Positions 44,700 to 55,710 are shown, counted from the first letter of the stretch. The stretch is 64,000 nucleotides of DNA from Eurosta solidaginis (GCF_040869045.1 NC_090323.1:37938066-38002065); one strand, 5' to 3'. A program made the numbers and translations. The notes: a model not told the origin generated them from the sequence alone.

Positions 44700-45955
44700 T
44701 CAAAAAAAAAATGTTATGTTGCCGCAAATTCCGTGATGGAACGTAAAAGTTCAAAGTCTCCAAAAGCATGTGACAATCGATATTGCCATTAATAATGTCG
44801 TAGATAAATATTATCGATGAGATAACTCTTCACCTCTCTATGCAGATTTATTAGCCTATATCTTGAGATAGGGAAGGGCAAGTCAAATCTTATATCAGAT
44901 AAACAGTATTTCATAAATATTTTTTGTACACGTTCAATGCTTTTCTTATGTACTTCATAAAAGGGACTCCATATTATGGAACCATATTCAAGCCTAGATT
45001 GTACAAAGGCATTGTACAATAGCTTTTTAGTATATGGGTCCTTAAATTCAGATCCATTTCTCTTAATAAAGGCCAATAGGGAATATGCCTTGGGGATTAT
45101 ACAATTTAGATGCTCAGTAAATGCAAACGATGAATCGAATACAATACCCAGATCTCGGATTTTGTTCACCGTAACTAAAGGCATATCACTGACGTAATAA
45201 GTTGAAATCAACTTATTATATAATTTTGAGTACGTTACTCAGTAACACTTGTTGCATTAAGTGCAAGCATGTTTTTGTAGACCCAGCCATTAAAATTATT
45301 TAACTCTGATTGAAGAGTGAGAACATCGGACTCATTCTTAATTTTGAAAATATTTTTAAGTCATCAGCATAGAGGAGATAATTGCATTGCTTGAAACAAA
45401 CACTCACGCCATTTATAAAAAAAATAAAAAGAAGAGGACCTAGGATACTTCCCTGAGGCACACCTCAGGTTGCCACGTATGGTGATGATCTTGCATTATC
45501 AATGACAACAAAATTTACTCTGTTAGACAAATAGGAATATATCCACTGCAAAAAGGCGGAATGGAAATCCAGTTTTTGTAATTTTGCCAATAGAGCACTG
45601 TGAGATACTCTATCAAAAGCTTTCGATATGTCTGTATAGATGCAGTCAACTTAACAGCCATCTGTGAAAGCCGAGATACAATAATTTGAAAAAATAGCAA
45701 GATTGGTAACTGTCGAACGTCCTGGAATTAAACCATGCTGATATAGGGAGACATAACTCTTAACCAATGATAATAATTTACTCATCACCGTTTTCTCAAA
45801 ATGTTTAGAAATAACCGGAATCCTCGATATTGGACGATAGTTGGTAACATCATTGTTACTACCACTCTTATGAATAGGTTGGATAAAAGTAGTTTTCCAT
45901 TCATTTAAGAAAGTTCCCGACCTTAACGATAAGTTGAATAAATGCAATATTTATA
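44700..45955 (-). pseudogene. LINE reverse transcriptase fragment (Jockey/CR1-like)
   Basis: In three frames, reverse strand, it reads: 45947-45651 (NEWKTTFIQPIHKSGSNNDV then TNYRPISRIPVISKHFEKTV, QHGLIPGRST), then DCIYTDISKAFDRVSHSALL, GVPQGSILGPLLF, LLYADDLKIF (catalytic DD), and 45211-44789 (LGIVFDSSFAFTEH, RLEYGSIIWSP). These are RT motifs 2 to 9 of a non-LTR element without an RNase H. At least three frame breaks are present, and the endonuclease is missing (5' truncation near 45955). It is a distant relative of the 24.5-kb LINE, not the same family. Its left part runs into the broken transposase at 45970, so the LINE probably inserted there. Confidence 0.8.
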
Positions 45956-45969
45956 ACAGTATCCTTAGC

Positions 45970-47135
45970 TTTTTATAGGTTTCTGTATCCCCCAGAATAG
46001 TGGATCTACCTCTTGAAATTGAGATGATATCCCAAACTGACCAAAAAAATCAAATGTATTTCCTGTTAGAAAATCGTGTAGTTCTTTTCTATGAATTTAT
46101 TGATTTCACTGGGCCTTAAGTGTAGCCTATTTAAATTTTCTGTTTCCTTGTCGCAGTTGTCTATGCTTTTGATTTTTTCCACAATCTTCTTTTTCATGGT
46201 AAAAGAGACGTTATCATTGAACAATGCCAATACAATACATTCTTCAGACAGGTACCAAAGGTGGTTTTAAAACTTTTGTATTACATTGTCAGATATTTTT
46301 TTATTAATATTTCTTTATTTATAAATTTCTTTAATAAAAGATTAGTCTTTCAGAGGTGCTCTATGAGGATTGGTACAGTTAAACCAAAACTTAGAATTGT
46401 ATAATAAACGCGCGTATACTTGCTACCTTTATTTCTCTTCATAATCCGTTAGTTTAAACTGTTCATGAAATAAATAAATTTTTAAGCAATACAATGCCTT
46501 AGACATCCACCGATCATGATGAGTGGGCCCTGGTAGACGAAACTTTATGCCAACACTTGCTCATAGACATATAGACGTTAATTCCAATAATTCCCTATAG
46601 TAATCTCTTACTATTTTCTTTTTCAACTCTTCCTTAGGGAAATTTAGAATAGTATCTTTGATATTGCTTAAAAGTAATTTCAATTCGTTATTTTGCAGCA
46701 AATCTTTAAAACAATTTTTGTCGATGTTTTTCCAATTTTCTTGATATTGCCGAAATAACTGCACGTCCTTACTAGTATTTACTGGCAAATAACATTCGAA
46801 AACCCCTCTAAGCAAAACTTCATAAATATGATGACGACAAGGTAGATACAAAAGTTTTCGCTCAAGTTTTTTTTCTAATAAAGTTGTAGCTCCTTTTATA
46901 ATGCCTGTGTTAACCGATGTGGTATCAAAACAACAGGCCACAATATCATCCTTCAGATCCCATTCCAATAACAGTTCATACAACGTATCAGCTATTTCCG
47001 AGCCTGTAGCAGCATATAATTGTGGATCTCCTATTAACTGTTCTCCATTCCTGTAAGTAACAACAACTGAAAGTCGTTCCACATTTTTACGACCTGTTAT
47101 TTCTGAAAGTAGATTTCCATGCCATAACGGTTATA
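45970..47135 (-). pseudogene. Broken transposase, probable RNase-H/hAT-like fold
   Basis: Read in reverse from about 47135: LWHGNLLSEITGRKNVERLS, then an open stretch (47082-46561) with VACCFDTTSVNTGIIKGA and LLYLPCRHHIYEVLLRGVF, then RDYYRELLELT. A frame change near 46560 gives FRLPGPTHHDRWMSKALYCL, and further pieces include NHLWYLSEECIVLALFNDNV and HLRPSEINKFIEKNYT. FDTT...N followed by CRHH resembles the catalytic-Asp and C-x2-H region of hAT-type transposases (inference). I recognise the family as one repeated in arthropod and cnidarian genomes, without a firm name. It is interrupted by stops and at least two frameshifts; terminal repeats were not found. Confidence 0.6.
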
Positions 47136-47637
47136 ACGGTATAACATGTGACGCTTCAGCATGCACGTGCAACACATTTGCACAGACTTAATTTACTTTA
47201 CATATTTGTTTGTCGAAAGCAATATATATTTTGCCCTGTAACTCTGTTATTGATCGACCGATTTTGAAGATTTTGGCCATTTTAGAAGAGTAAGAAAAGA
47301 TTTTATTACGGTATGGAAAAGCAGTAAATTTTGGTAGGGTTTAGAAATATGGAAGCCTGAATCACGAAATTGTAAAAATTCGTAATTTTTCAGGATTTCA
47401 AGCCCTTTGCGCCAACTCTAAATCTTTTTTGATTGGCTTTAAACTTTGCATATATTCGTTTTTGAACTATTCGCATATTTAAGGAGGGTGAGATCAAGAA
47501 TCCAAACACTTTTTTCCCTCCATACAACGAAGTGCCACCCTAATGTACATATGTGTGTAAATAGCATTGATTACTCTCTGATTGCCATTTGTTTTTTGCC
47601 AATTCGGCAGACGATTATAGCCGTAAAATGAAACTAA
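47136..47637. other. Non-coding flank
   Basis: A small AACCGTTATRRC duplication lies at about 47120-47145. Nothing else is supported up to the next element. Confidence 0.4.
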
Positions 47638-47944
47638 AACAAGTAAGAAAGTCCAAGTTCCGGTGAAACCGAACACTATATACCGAGCTGTGTACTTGAA
47701 ACGAGGAAACAGTTGTAGCTATGGAAAAAATTTTTATGTCAAATTTCGTTCGGATTAGGAGTTTTTTGTTCGATTTATGGCACTAAAGGTATTTTGGAAG
47801 AGTAACAAACTAAGGGGCAGATCAAGCCCATATTCAAAACTTGTTTAAGTTTTGTTCTTGGCTCAACCATGCCACTACTGTGGTAGAATATCAGTCAAAT
47901 GTAGTTAAATACCATAGAGTTATTGAAAACTTTGTTAAGGTAGA

Positions 47945-48706
47945 CAGTTGCGCAGGGATCTTCGCCTGCATGGTCGGCTGTCTTTGGCCATGCATGAATG
48001 CCTGCCACTCCACTACGGTAAAGTCAAATAACCTGGGCTATAAGTTCGTTTAAGCTCTATAAATCTCCGTACCCGGATGGCATCATTTCTGTGTAACTTC
48101 AAAAGTCTTTGGGGATTTTCTGCCGCTGGTTGGCCATCATCTACACTAACTGCCTCAGGCTTAGCTATATCCCGAAGTCTTCGCACACGGTTAGGGTTAT
48201 ATTTATTTCGAATGCCGACAGAAACTCTCATGTATCACCTAAAGATTTCAGGCCAATCAATCTCTCATCATTTCTTATTAAGACGTTTGAGCGGTTGATT
48301 GCCCTGTACTTACGGGAATGGATTCCTCGGGGTTTACTATCAGCTTCGCAGCATGCCTATTGTAAAGGCAGAACGAGGGAAATGGCTCTCCATTCAATTG
48401 TAAAGCAAATAGAGTGGTCCATAGAACACAAAGAGTTTACTCTGGGTGCCTTCCTAGATATCGAGGGGGCTTTTAACAATATCTTACAGGGGAAAATCGA
48501 AAGATCTCTGGTAGGTTGCCCAGCTTTTGTCAGAACCTGGTGAAAGTACTTTCCAAGGTTGAAATCGGTATCATTCGGTATTTATCGTTACTACCCATCG
48601 TAACTATATATAGTAATATCACAACAGATCATCATGTTGTCAAAGTGAGCTTCCCATATCAGGGCAGCTACCACCTAACCTAACCTAATCTAACCTAACC
48701 TGAGAT
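47945..48706 (+). pseudogene. Internally deleted copy of the 8.5-kb LINE
   Basis: The left part encodes a piece of RT that aligns with residues about 425-610 of the intact LINE protein: CRWLAIIYTNCLRL, SHVSPKDFRPINLSS, SQHAYCKGRT, LGAFLDIEGAFNN. A clean jump after SLVG at about 48515 joins to CPAF, which lies near the C-terminus of the intact protein (around residue 1180), deleting roughly 570 codons including the YADD motif. The 3' UTR follows (AGGGCAGCTACCACCTAACC) and ends in CCTAAC repeats. Stops occur before and after the junction. Such deletions in LINE copies can arise during or after integration. Confidence 0.85.
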
Positions 48707-48807
48707 TAGACCTTAAGAAGAAGTGGCCGTGGTCTTTACAACTTTTGATTATCTTCATTCAGTCTATATAATTTGGCAAGGATAATGTCTCTCAAATTTC
48801 AATGTAT

Positions 48808-49405
48808 TGTAACGATTTTGCTGCAAATCCTGTTATTTGCAACTTTCTGCTAAGTCCGAATCACTAAACTGTTGAATAAACAACTCCAATATTGAATAAT
48901 GGAAAAATGGCCTTTATTAAAGTACTTTGCAACTAGCTTGCTTAATAACCAAACTGACTGATAGCTTAAATGAAACTGACTTTCAAAATAATACTGCTAT
49001 GGCTCGCTAGATAGCGTCGAAACTGCTTGATAGCTCAAACCAAACTGAATTCCAGCGCCTCTACATTTGCTGCCTTACATACTCTCTGATTTCAACATTT
49101 GCATCTTCTAGGCGCTTCCAGAATCTACAAGTTGCCATCAGCTTTCAAACTTCTCAGCTGTAACTACAATTTCACGATTTTATAGCTTTTCTCATTGCAC
49201 ACTTTCAGGAGTATCTCAGATATATGCATGTGTTTGTGCATTGACTATCCGCTGCTCGTATACGTACATGGTACATATGTGTAGACGCAATTATTGTTTC
49301 ATTTATGTAGATGCGTAATGATTGATCTATGGATGTGCATGATATCACTGTTTAGCATCGGCTTAGAGATAGCAGCACCCCTTAGTTTTGCTAATATTCG
49401 TAACA
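48808..49405 (-). repeat. Solo LTR (598 bp) with GTAT target duplication
   Basis: The plus-strand ends are TGTAACGATTTTGC (48808) and ATATTCGTAACA (to 49405), i.e. TG...CA with short inverted termini. GTAT directly flanks both sides (48804-48807 and 49406-49409). Read in reverse it starts TGTTACGAATATTAGCAAAA, has GAGAGTATGTAAGGCAGC (TATA-like position), then AATAAAGGCCATTTTTCC (poly(A) region) and ends AAATCGTTACA. There are no internal retroviral-type genes next to it, so it is a solo LTR. A 4-bp duplication favours a Ty3/gypsy-type element (inference). A partial relative is at 3691-3941. Confidence 0.85.
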
Positions 49406-49525
49406 GTATATTTAAAAGCTTTTGATTTACGAGTTGTTTAAGTTACAAGTTTTCTAGATGTGGGTGGTGTCACGCCCATATTATGTTTCGCGTCATAAAA
49501 CCCATCCACCTACCAAATTTCATTA

Positions 49526-49880
49526 GTTCTTGTAGTTGTTGCAGAGACAGGGACACTCCCCCTAAAGCTTTGGGGAGTGTTATTGATGTTTGCCGAATGC
49601 AGATCCGGTACGTTGTACGGTACGTACCATCTCGGGAGCGATTTGGTATGACCATATGAAACCTTCTAGGCCATTCCGCCCTTCCACCCCTAGATCTATA
49701 AGGACTTGGGGTCGACAGAGCATTGGCTCTTAAAGAAACAGAATTCGCCACGGATAGGTGAGGTTGAGAATTGCGGTACACAACCCCTTGAATCAATTTG
49801 GTATCTTAGTCGCCTTTTATGACAGGCATACCTTCCGCGGGTATATTCTAAGCTCGTAACCCGTTGGGGGATTAGCCTAG
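49526..49880 (+). repeat. Short dispersed repeat, copy 2 (longest)
   Basis: It starts TTCTTGTAGTTGTTGCAGAG with GGGACACTCCCC, then GCAGATCCGGTACG, GACTTGGGGTCGAC, CACGGATAGGTGAGGTTG, TTAGTCGCCTTTTATGACAG and CCGCGGGTATATTC, ending GGGGGATTAGCCTAGC. It belongs with 4963-5140 and 50750-50910. No ORF is seen. The GTCGCCTTTTATGACAGGCA end motif occurs in several insect non-LTR and SINE families, so a retro-origin is plausible but unproven. Confidence 0.65.
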
Positions 49881-50205
49881 CGGTATTCGTTTTTGTATTA
49901 TCTAATTTTTTCTATTTTGCTATCGAAAAAGTGGGCGTGGTTATCGTCCGATTTCGTTCATTTTCAATACCAACCTATTCTGCGTCCAGATAAGCCGAAT
50001 AATACTGAATATGGTGATCATATCTCAATAATTGCTCAAGTTATCGTTAACGAAAGGACATACGGACGGACTGAAAAGGCTTTTTCTATACTGATGTTTC
50101 AGATATGTTGAATTCTATATCTATCTCGATTCCTTTATACCTGTACAAGCAACCGGTATCCAAAAAAAGGTTTAATACCCTATGTAAATGTACAGCTGGG
50201 TTTAA

Positions 50206-50749
50206 TCAAAGTCGTACATTAACTATTTGCTTTCGTAGTGGATAGTGTTCAATGATAAGAAAAAGTTTCATGCCACTTATGTTGACTTTTACGTGCAATT
50301 CACATACATACATGTAGACATACATACATATACAAATACCTTCCCAATTCAAATTTACACACAAAAAGTTAGAAAAGTTGCAAAAATTTTAATGTTCTCA
50401 TAGACTCACTTGATTCAAGTGCTTCGGGCTCAATCTAGACGAAATTTTCAATGCATTTTCCAAAAATTTATTGTTTTATTATGTGTTCAATTGCGTTTGA
50501 AAAGCATAATAGAAATTGAATAAGAATAAACCCATAACGGTACATAGATAAAGGGTGTTACAAAATGATAAATTTATACCGGAAACATAACGCTTATGAG
50601 GCTAAGCTAAGTTAGGCGGCAACTTTCCTTGATGAGAGTAAACACAATTGGAAGTTTGTTTAATACATTGGTATACATCATAATCTAACGGTATTACGAG
50701 CTTCAAGGGAATTAACAAAAAACGACCCACGTATGATTAAAAGTTGAGG
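50206..50749. other. Non-coding DNA
   Basis: TACATA-type simple repeats lie near 50305-50335. Nothing else is supported. Confidence 0.4.
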
Positions 50750-50910
50750 AAATGCGATAGAAGGTTTCATGTGATCATACCAAATCTTTCCCGAGATGGT
50801 CGAGCTAGTATCTTCATGGTGCTTGTTACCGGAACGTACCGGGTCTGCATCCGGCGATGCATAATCGGGGAGTGTCCTTATCGCTACAACAACAAAAACA
50901 TCATCAGAAT
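50750..50910 (-). repeat. Short dispersed repeat, copy 3 (partial)
   Basis: In reverse it reads TTGTTGTAGCGATAAGGACA, CTCCCCGATTATG, GATGCAGACCCGGTACGTTC, and later CTCGGGAAAGATTTGGTATG. The order matches copies 1 and 2. Confidence 0.65.
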
Positions 50911-52329
50911 AGCTCGCACACTCATAGCACACACTAAAATAATCGATCGACATTAATAATTATAATGAAATATTTACCTTCGTTGCCCAACAAAAAAATA
51001 AGGTTGATTCTTTTTGTACATAACCAAAATTGTTGTTTAAGTTAAAAATAATATTACAATAAAATGTTCGCAGTTTGTATGTTTGCTCGCTGAAAACCAA
51101 ACTCTCAAACACGCGCTTAGCGATTGTATTCCAGCACATCACGTTCCTGTTGAATAAGATCAATACATGGCGCGATATAACTGCGAGGAGATTCAGGCCG
51201 TGTTTCTATTCCCAATTGCATCGTGCTACCTTTTCATTTTTTTGCTGGTGCTTACATTTTTACGCCGATCCCGAGCAAACTCTGCAAGCAGATGAATTTT
51301 CGCTTAGAAACTTTTAATGGCAGAAATGCCAAATCATTGAAGAGGAGCGGTCCGCTTTCAAAATTTTGTTGCAATTGAAAAAAACTTTTTTCTGAATATT
51401 TTGATGTTGCTCTAGATCTTGAACCGAGGAATTTCCGTGCTCGATAAAAAATCGATAACTTTTCGATAAAAAAACCGATAATTCGTGAATAAAAATCGAT
51501 AAAATTTAATAAAAAGTCGATAACTCGTTGATAATACACATCCGTATGTACAATAAACCGATAACTCGGAAATGAGAAATGTTTAACACATAGACGGGTT
51601 ATGGTCTATTAAAAATCGATAATGAACTGTCAGCACTTTCCTCTTCCCTCCTTTTCTTTTTTCATTTCCTTTTTTTCCTTTTATCTCCCAAAATAATTCA
51701 GACATGCTGGACTATAAATATATTCAGAGAAAATGGTCTATACAATGCTCGTTTTATGATAAACGCGATGGCTGCCCTTTTGCAAGAAAAAGCTGCAATT
51801 TAGTTATACTGTGTTATTGAAATAATCCAACTGAAATTAAATGCCACGAAGAGCTTGATCAAGTTCAGTTTTCCCAAAATAAGACATTTTTCTTGATTTC
51901 ATTGAAATTTGTATAATGGTATATTTGATATTAATTATTTCCAGGTACCAAAGTCTTAGGTACTACACATCATTTCTAAGCACCCTTTACTAGCCGGTCT
52001 CACTTTTGCTGGTATTCTATTGTGTTAAAATAGTTTAACTGCTTACAGTTTGACTAAGTATGGTGACAATAGTTCCCGAAAGAATTGACTGAGATATATT
52101 GGAAAAGTCATCGAAGAATCTTTCGAGGTCAAATTGGCAATAAAGTTAGATTTCAGGAAAAGTTAATGGTTATTGTTCTTCGATTAAATGTTAAATTGTC
52201 AATGCTGTAAAATTTATAAAAGAGGACAAATTATTTAGAGTGAATTGTATACTAAGACAAAAAATTTCTTCGTAGAATAAAAAATTAAACCTTATTAGCT
52301 GACAAGGCGGTGATCGGTGCGTATACGTA
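50911..52329. other. Non-coding region with SINE fragment and CGATAA-rich stretch
   Basis: A reverse-strand SINE fragment spans about 51165-51350 (see separate entry). 51440-51540 is rich in ATCGATAA and TCGATAACT words. No gene is supported. Confidence 0.45.
51165..51350 (-). repeat. SINE body fragment
   Basis: In reverse it reads GGCATTTCTGCCATTAAAAG, AAAATTCATCTGCTTGCAGA, GATCGGCGTAAAAATGTA and later TTATATCGCGCCATG. It aligns in order with the body and 3' end of the SINE at 55335-55697. The tRNA-like head is absent. Confidence 0.7.
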
Positions 52330-52486
52330 ACATTTTTATACTCAACATCGGTTGATCGTAACGTCATAAACGAATCGATATAAATATATACTTCCATCAA
52401 AATTCTCAGGATGTAAAAAGGAATTTATTTAGGGGGCATTTCTGTTCGTCCGTCGGGCCATCCGTCTGTCTGTGCACACGATAGGT

Positions 52487-52675
52487 CAGGTTAGGTTAAG
52501 AGGGCGTGCGTGGGTATTACCAGGTCCAGGCATTTTCGTCCATTGTGACTGCCCTCAGTAAGTGCAGTGTGGTGGCACATTCGTTTAGCCCCATTACCTC
52601 CTAGTGTTCCTCAACGAACCACTTGCTTTGCAAGATGAATCCAAGAAGCCGTCTTACCAACCTCTGCCAGGCTGT
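52487..52675 (-). repeat. LINE 3'-tail fragment
   Basis: The plus strand starts GGTCAGGTTAGGTTAAGAGG, i.e. a reverse-strand LINE ending in CCTAACCTGACC-type repeats, followed by a G/C-richer 3' UTR up to about 52675. It sits between GTGCACACGATA and GAGATATCTTATTGAAATTT, which are normally adjacent in the host element, so it interrupts it. Confidence 0.55.
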
Positions 52676-53221
52676 TGTTGAGATATCTTATTGAAATTTG
52701 GTATATGGGTTCCTTGGCACTCATCTCCTCTCGCTATTTAAAATGAGCGAAATCGTATGACAATCACGTCCACTTTTTAGATATACAACATTTTTGAAAA
52801 CACAAAAAACCAGATTATTAAGTCATTAAGTATGCCGCATAACATACTTTTTTCTACATGTCATCATTAGCCAAACTCTACTTTTTTATATGTACATATC
52901 TTTATATATAAAAATCACGTGTCACTATGTTTGGCGCCAATGGACTCCTAAACTACTAAACCGGTTTTGAATTTGTGGTTTTGGTTGTGGTTATATCTCA
53001 CTTTATAGTCGTAATATTATTTTATTGCAACTTTTTTATTTGTTTATACGTAATAAAAAATGTTACGTATACGCACCGGCACTCACAGTTTCATGTGGTG
53101 CGGATGTACTTCCGTGTAATTGGTTGGTGTTTAATTAAACAACGTGCTTATCAATAAAAAATATTATAGCGAGTTATATCAAGTATAGCATATCACCAGG
53201 CCCGACGAGAGGGTGGTGGGC

Positions 53222-53241
53222 GGGGGGGGGGGGGGGGGGGG
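53222..53241. repeat. G20 homopolymer
   Basis: A run of 20 G after GGGTGGTGGGC. It may be a real simple repeat or an assembly/sequencing artefact. Confidence 0.8.
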
Positions 53242-53399
53242 AGTTTCTGAGGGGCCCGCGATTTAGAGTTACTATGACATTTTTTTTAATTCAGGGGATT
53301 CTTTAGTTGTTCCATGTGCAATTTTTAAGCCGAATTTCAAAAGCAACGAAAATCTGTTTTTCGTTTTAATATATAAAAGGAAAGGCTAAAATGTGTGTT

Positions 53400-53760
53400 A
53401 GTTGGTCGCCGGAGTTTGAAGAGATGCGTCGGTCGATTTTGTTCAACCTGTCACACAAGTTGCGTAAACCTCACGCGGTGGTTTCTACATAGGTTTGGTT
53501 GCAATCGACGTATAGGGCCTCTAGATATAGGCCGAAACGTGGACCCGTGTACCTCTTGAATGTATTTATAGAATATGGATAACAAATGAAAGCTATTGAT
53601 GAGCGCTTTAGTATAGGGTAATTTTCATACCACTGGGTGACTAGGGTCTCGAGATATAGGCCAAAACGTGGGCCAGTGAATGCCTAGACAGTGTTTATAT
53701 AATATGGATTTCAAATGAAAGCTGTTGATGAGTGCTTTAGTACAGAGTCATATATTATCC
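53400..53760 (+). repeat. Two satellite-like units inside the Helitron
   Basis: Two ~130-bp units share GATATAGGCC, AAACGTGG, ATATGGAT and CAAATGAAAGCTRTTGATGA. The layout (TCGAGATAT...GGACC...GATATGGGTATCAAATGAAAGG) parallels the 130-bp arrays at 18-24 kb. Confidence 0.6.
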
Positions 53761-55321
53761 AGAGACGGACTGGGACTGGGATTAGGACTAGGACTGGGAC
53801 TGATACTCGGAGTGGGACTGGGACTGGGAGTGGAATAAAATACATTCCACCCTCTGGGACAGGCAATAGGGGATGCAGAAGAATGAGAAGAAATTGAGAG
53901 AAGAGAAAAGAGAAAAGAGAGAAGGAGATTGAAAAAGAGATAGAATGAGACGAAGATGGTGATAGATGAAGCGAAAAAGACGGAGGGAGGAGTGAATAAA
54001 AGGATTGCGAAAGAGTGAAGAGGGGGGAGGGCAGAGCTAGACGGAAAAAGCTTATTAAAATGTATGCAGATAGGCCAAATTTAGAGAAGAACAACGTCTG
54101 CCGGGTCTTCTAGTATTATATATTTTTACTTACCAATATTTGATTTCCTTAAAAATAGATTTCAAAAACACTAACCACAAAATGGACTGGAATGAAAAAT
54201 TTGAAATGGGTAATTCCAGCCTATAGTATAAGGGATTGTTATGACAATTAGTGAAATCGAGAACTAAGTTTTTTAGGTCGAGTATCTTCATGCGCCGAAT
54301 TATTAATTTCAAACATTTTTTTAGTTATACACTATGAACGTCTCACAATTTTATTACATGCCAAAAACATGTAAATTTCACCAATGACAACTATCATTTA
54401 TGATAACTATCAGTTAGTTTAATTAGATGTCAACTTACTTCCCTAAGCGCCATCTGATGGCAAGTAGTTAAATGGTTAGATGTCGTTTTCAAATTGAACA
54501 TATGCCTCTAGTATTCAACGGTAGCAAATTACAATGGTGAGATATCTTTTTGCTATGGTGAGAAATCTTTCTAATAGTAATCTGTGAGAAATTGCAATTA
54601 TTCATATCATATTTGCCAAAAATATGCATTCAAATATATTTTGTTAATATTTGCCACGGTGCCTTGATATTGGATTTCAATTTTATTAGCGTGTGTAAAA
54701 TTAAGAAAATTAAGTCGAATCATGTGTGAGATTTTTTTTTGCGAAGATTTTTAACAATTGTTTTTGTTTTTATCTGCCTATTGGTAAATGATTCAAGCTT
54801 CGATTCGAGCTCAAGCAACAAAATGCAATTTTTCAATTATAGAAAATTTAAAAAATAACAATAATTATCATTAGAAAAAAATGATTGTTCTGATGAATAA
54901 AATAAGCTTTATCTTTGCAAAAATTAGCTTTATATTAATGGTGTTTAATTTCCCAAGGTGAATTATAACAAGAAATAGGAAAAAATTCAAATTTTTGAAA
55001 ATAGGCGTGGCACCGCCCCTTTATGGATAAGTAATTTTATATGTTTTGGGAGCCATAACTCGAAGAAAAATTAGCGGATCATAATAAGATTCCTTATAGC
55101 AGGAAATTTCCAGAAAAAATGAACAAGGTCGGCTAAAGACCACGCCCACATTTATGAAAAAGACTTTTAAAAGGGTCGTAGAGAATATAATAAGCTACAC
55201 CTTTACAAAAAAGGGTTGTATATCAATGGTATTTTACTTTCTTAATGGAATTATAACAAAAAGTAAGGAAATTTTAAAATTGTTGAAAATGGGTGTGGCG
55301 CTGCCCCTTTTTTGACTAAGC

Positions 55322-55334
55322 AATTTTCTATGTT
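55322..55334. repeat. Left 13-bp target duplication of the SINE
   Basis: AATTTTCTATGTT, repeated exactly at 55698-55710. Confidence 0.9.
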
Positions 55335-55697
55335 GGCGGCCACCGTGGTGTGATGGTAGCGTGCTCCGCCTATCACGCCGTATGCCCTGGGTTCAACTCC
55401 CGGGCAAAGCAACATCAAAATTTTAGAAATAAGATTTTTCAATTAGAAGAAAATTTTTCTAAGCGGGGTCGCCCCTCGGCAGTGTCTGGCAAGCGCTCCG
55501 ATTGTATTTCTGCCATGAAAAGCTCTCAGTGAAAACTCATCTGCCTTGCAGATGCCGTTCGGAGTCGGCATAAAACATGTAGGTCCCGTCCGGCCAATTT
55601 GTAGGGAAAAATCAAGAGGAGCACGACGCAAATTGGAAGAGAAGCTCGGCCTTAGATCTCTTCGGAGGTTATCGCGCCTTACATTTATTTATTTTTT
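55335..55697 (+). mobile_element. tRNA-derived SINE, complete, 363 bp
   Basis: The head has an A-box-like TGGTGTGATGG (55346-55356) and a B box GGTTCAACTCC (55390-55400), the RNA polymerase III promoter layout of a tRNA gene. The body includes GTATTTCTGCCATGAAAAGC, CATCTGCCTTGCAGATGCCG and AGGAGCACGACGCAAATTGG. The 3' end is GGTTATCGCGCCTTACATTT plus ATTTATTTTTT. Perfect 13-bp duplications flank it, so both ends are defined and the insertion is recent compared with element D around it. Fragments occur at 14869-14910, 39213-39245 and 51165-51350. Confidence 0.9.
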
Positions 55698-55710
55698 AAT
55701 TTTCTATGTT
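55698..55710. repeat. Right 13-bp target duplication of the SINE
   Basis: AATTTTCTATGTT, identical to 55322-55334. Confidence 0.9.

Larger units (their letters stand above)
47638..50205 (+). mobile_element. Hairpin-ended dispersed element C with nested insertions
   Basis: The start is ACAAGTAAGAAAGTCCAAGT plus GTTCCGGTGAAACCGAAC, like elements A and B. Near the other end lie TCGATTCCTTTATACCTGTA and GTACAGCTGGG (about 50192-50202). Shared internal landmarks are GTTCGATTTATGGCACTAAA (near 47770) and AAAAAGTGGGCGTGGTTATC (near 49928). Inserted are an internally deleted LINE (47945-48706), a solo LTR (48808-49405) and a short dispersed repeat (49526-49880). The element is non-coding itself. Confidence 0.7.
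52899..54113 (+). mobile_element. Non-autonomous Helitron-like element
   Basis: The 5' end is TCTTTATATATAAAAATCAC then GTGTCACTATG, preceded by A. The 3' end is ACAACGTCTGCCGGGTCTTC, closing with CTAG and followed by T. TC...CTAG between A and T is the Helitron rule (family knowledge). No Rep/helicase gene is present. Inside are a G20 run, two copies of a CTCTAGATATAGGCCRAAACG block, and purine-rich GGGACTGG and AGAGAAAAG stretches. 53711-54094 has open frames on both strands, but these come from simple repeats. Confidence 0.65.

Noticed and set aside
49526..49880. Ribosomal RNA fragment
   Set aside because: GTCGCCTTTTATGACAGG looks rRNA-like, but the surrounding blocks and two other copies define a dispersed repeat.
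53711..54094. 127-codon reverse frame rich in Ser/Leu/Pro
   Set aside because: It comes from GGGACT and AGAGAAA simple repeats inside the Helitron-like element.
55337..55410. A tRNA gene
   Set aside because: The A and B boxes are followed by the SINE body and 3' tail, and the cloverleaf is not complete; it is the SINE head.
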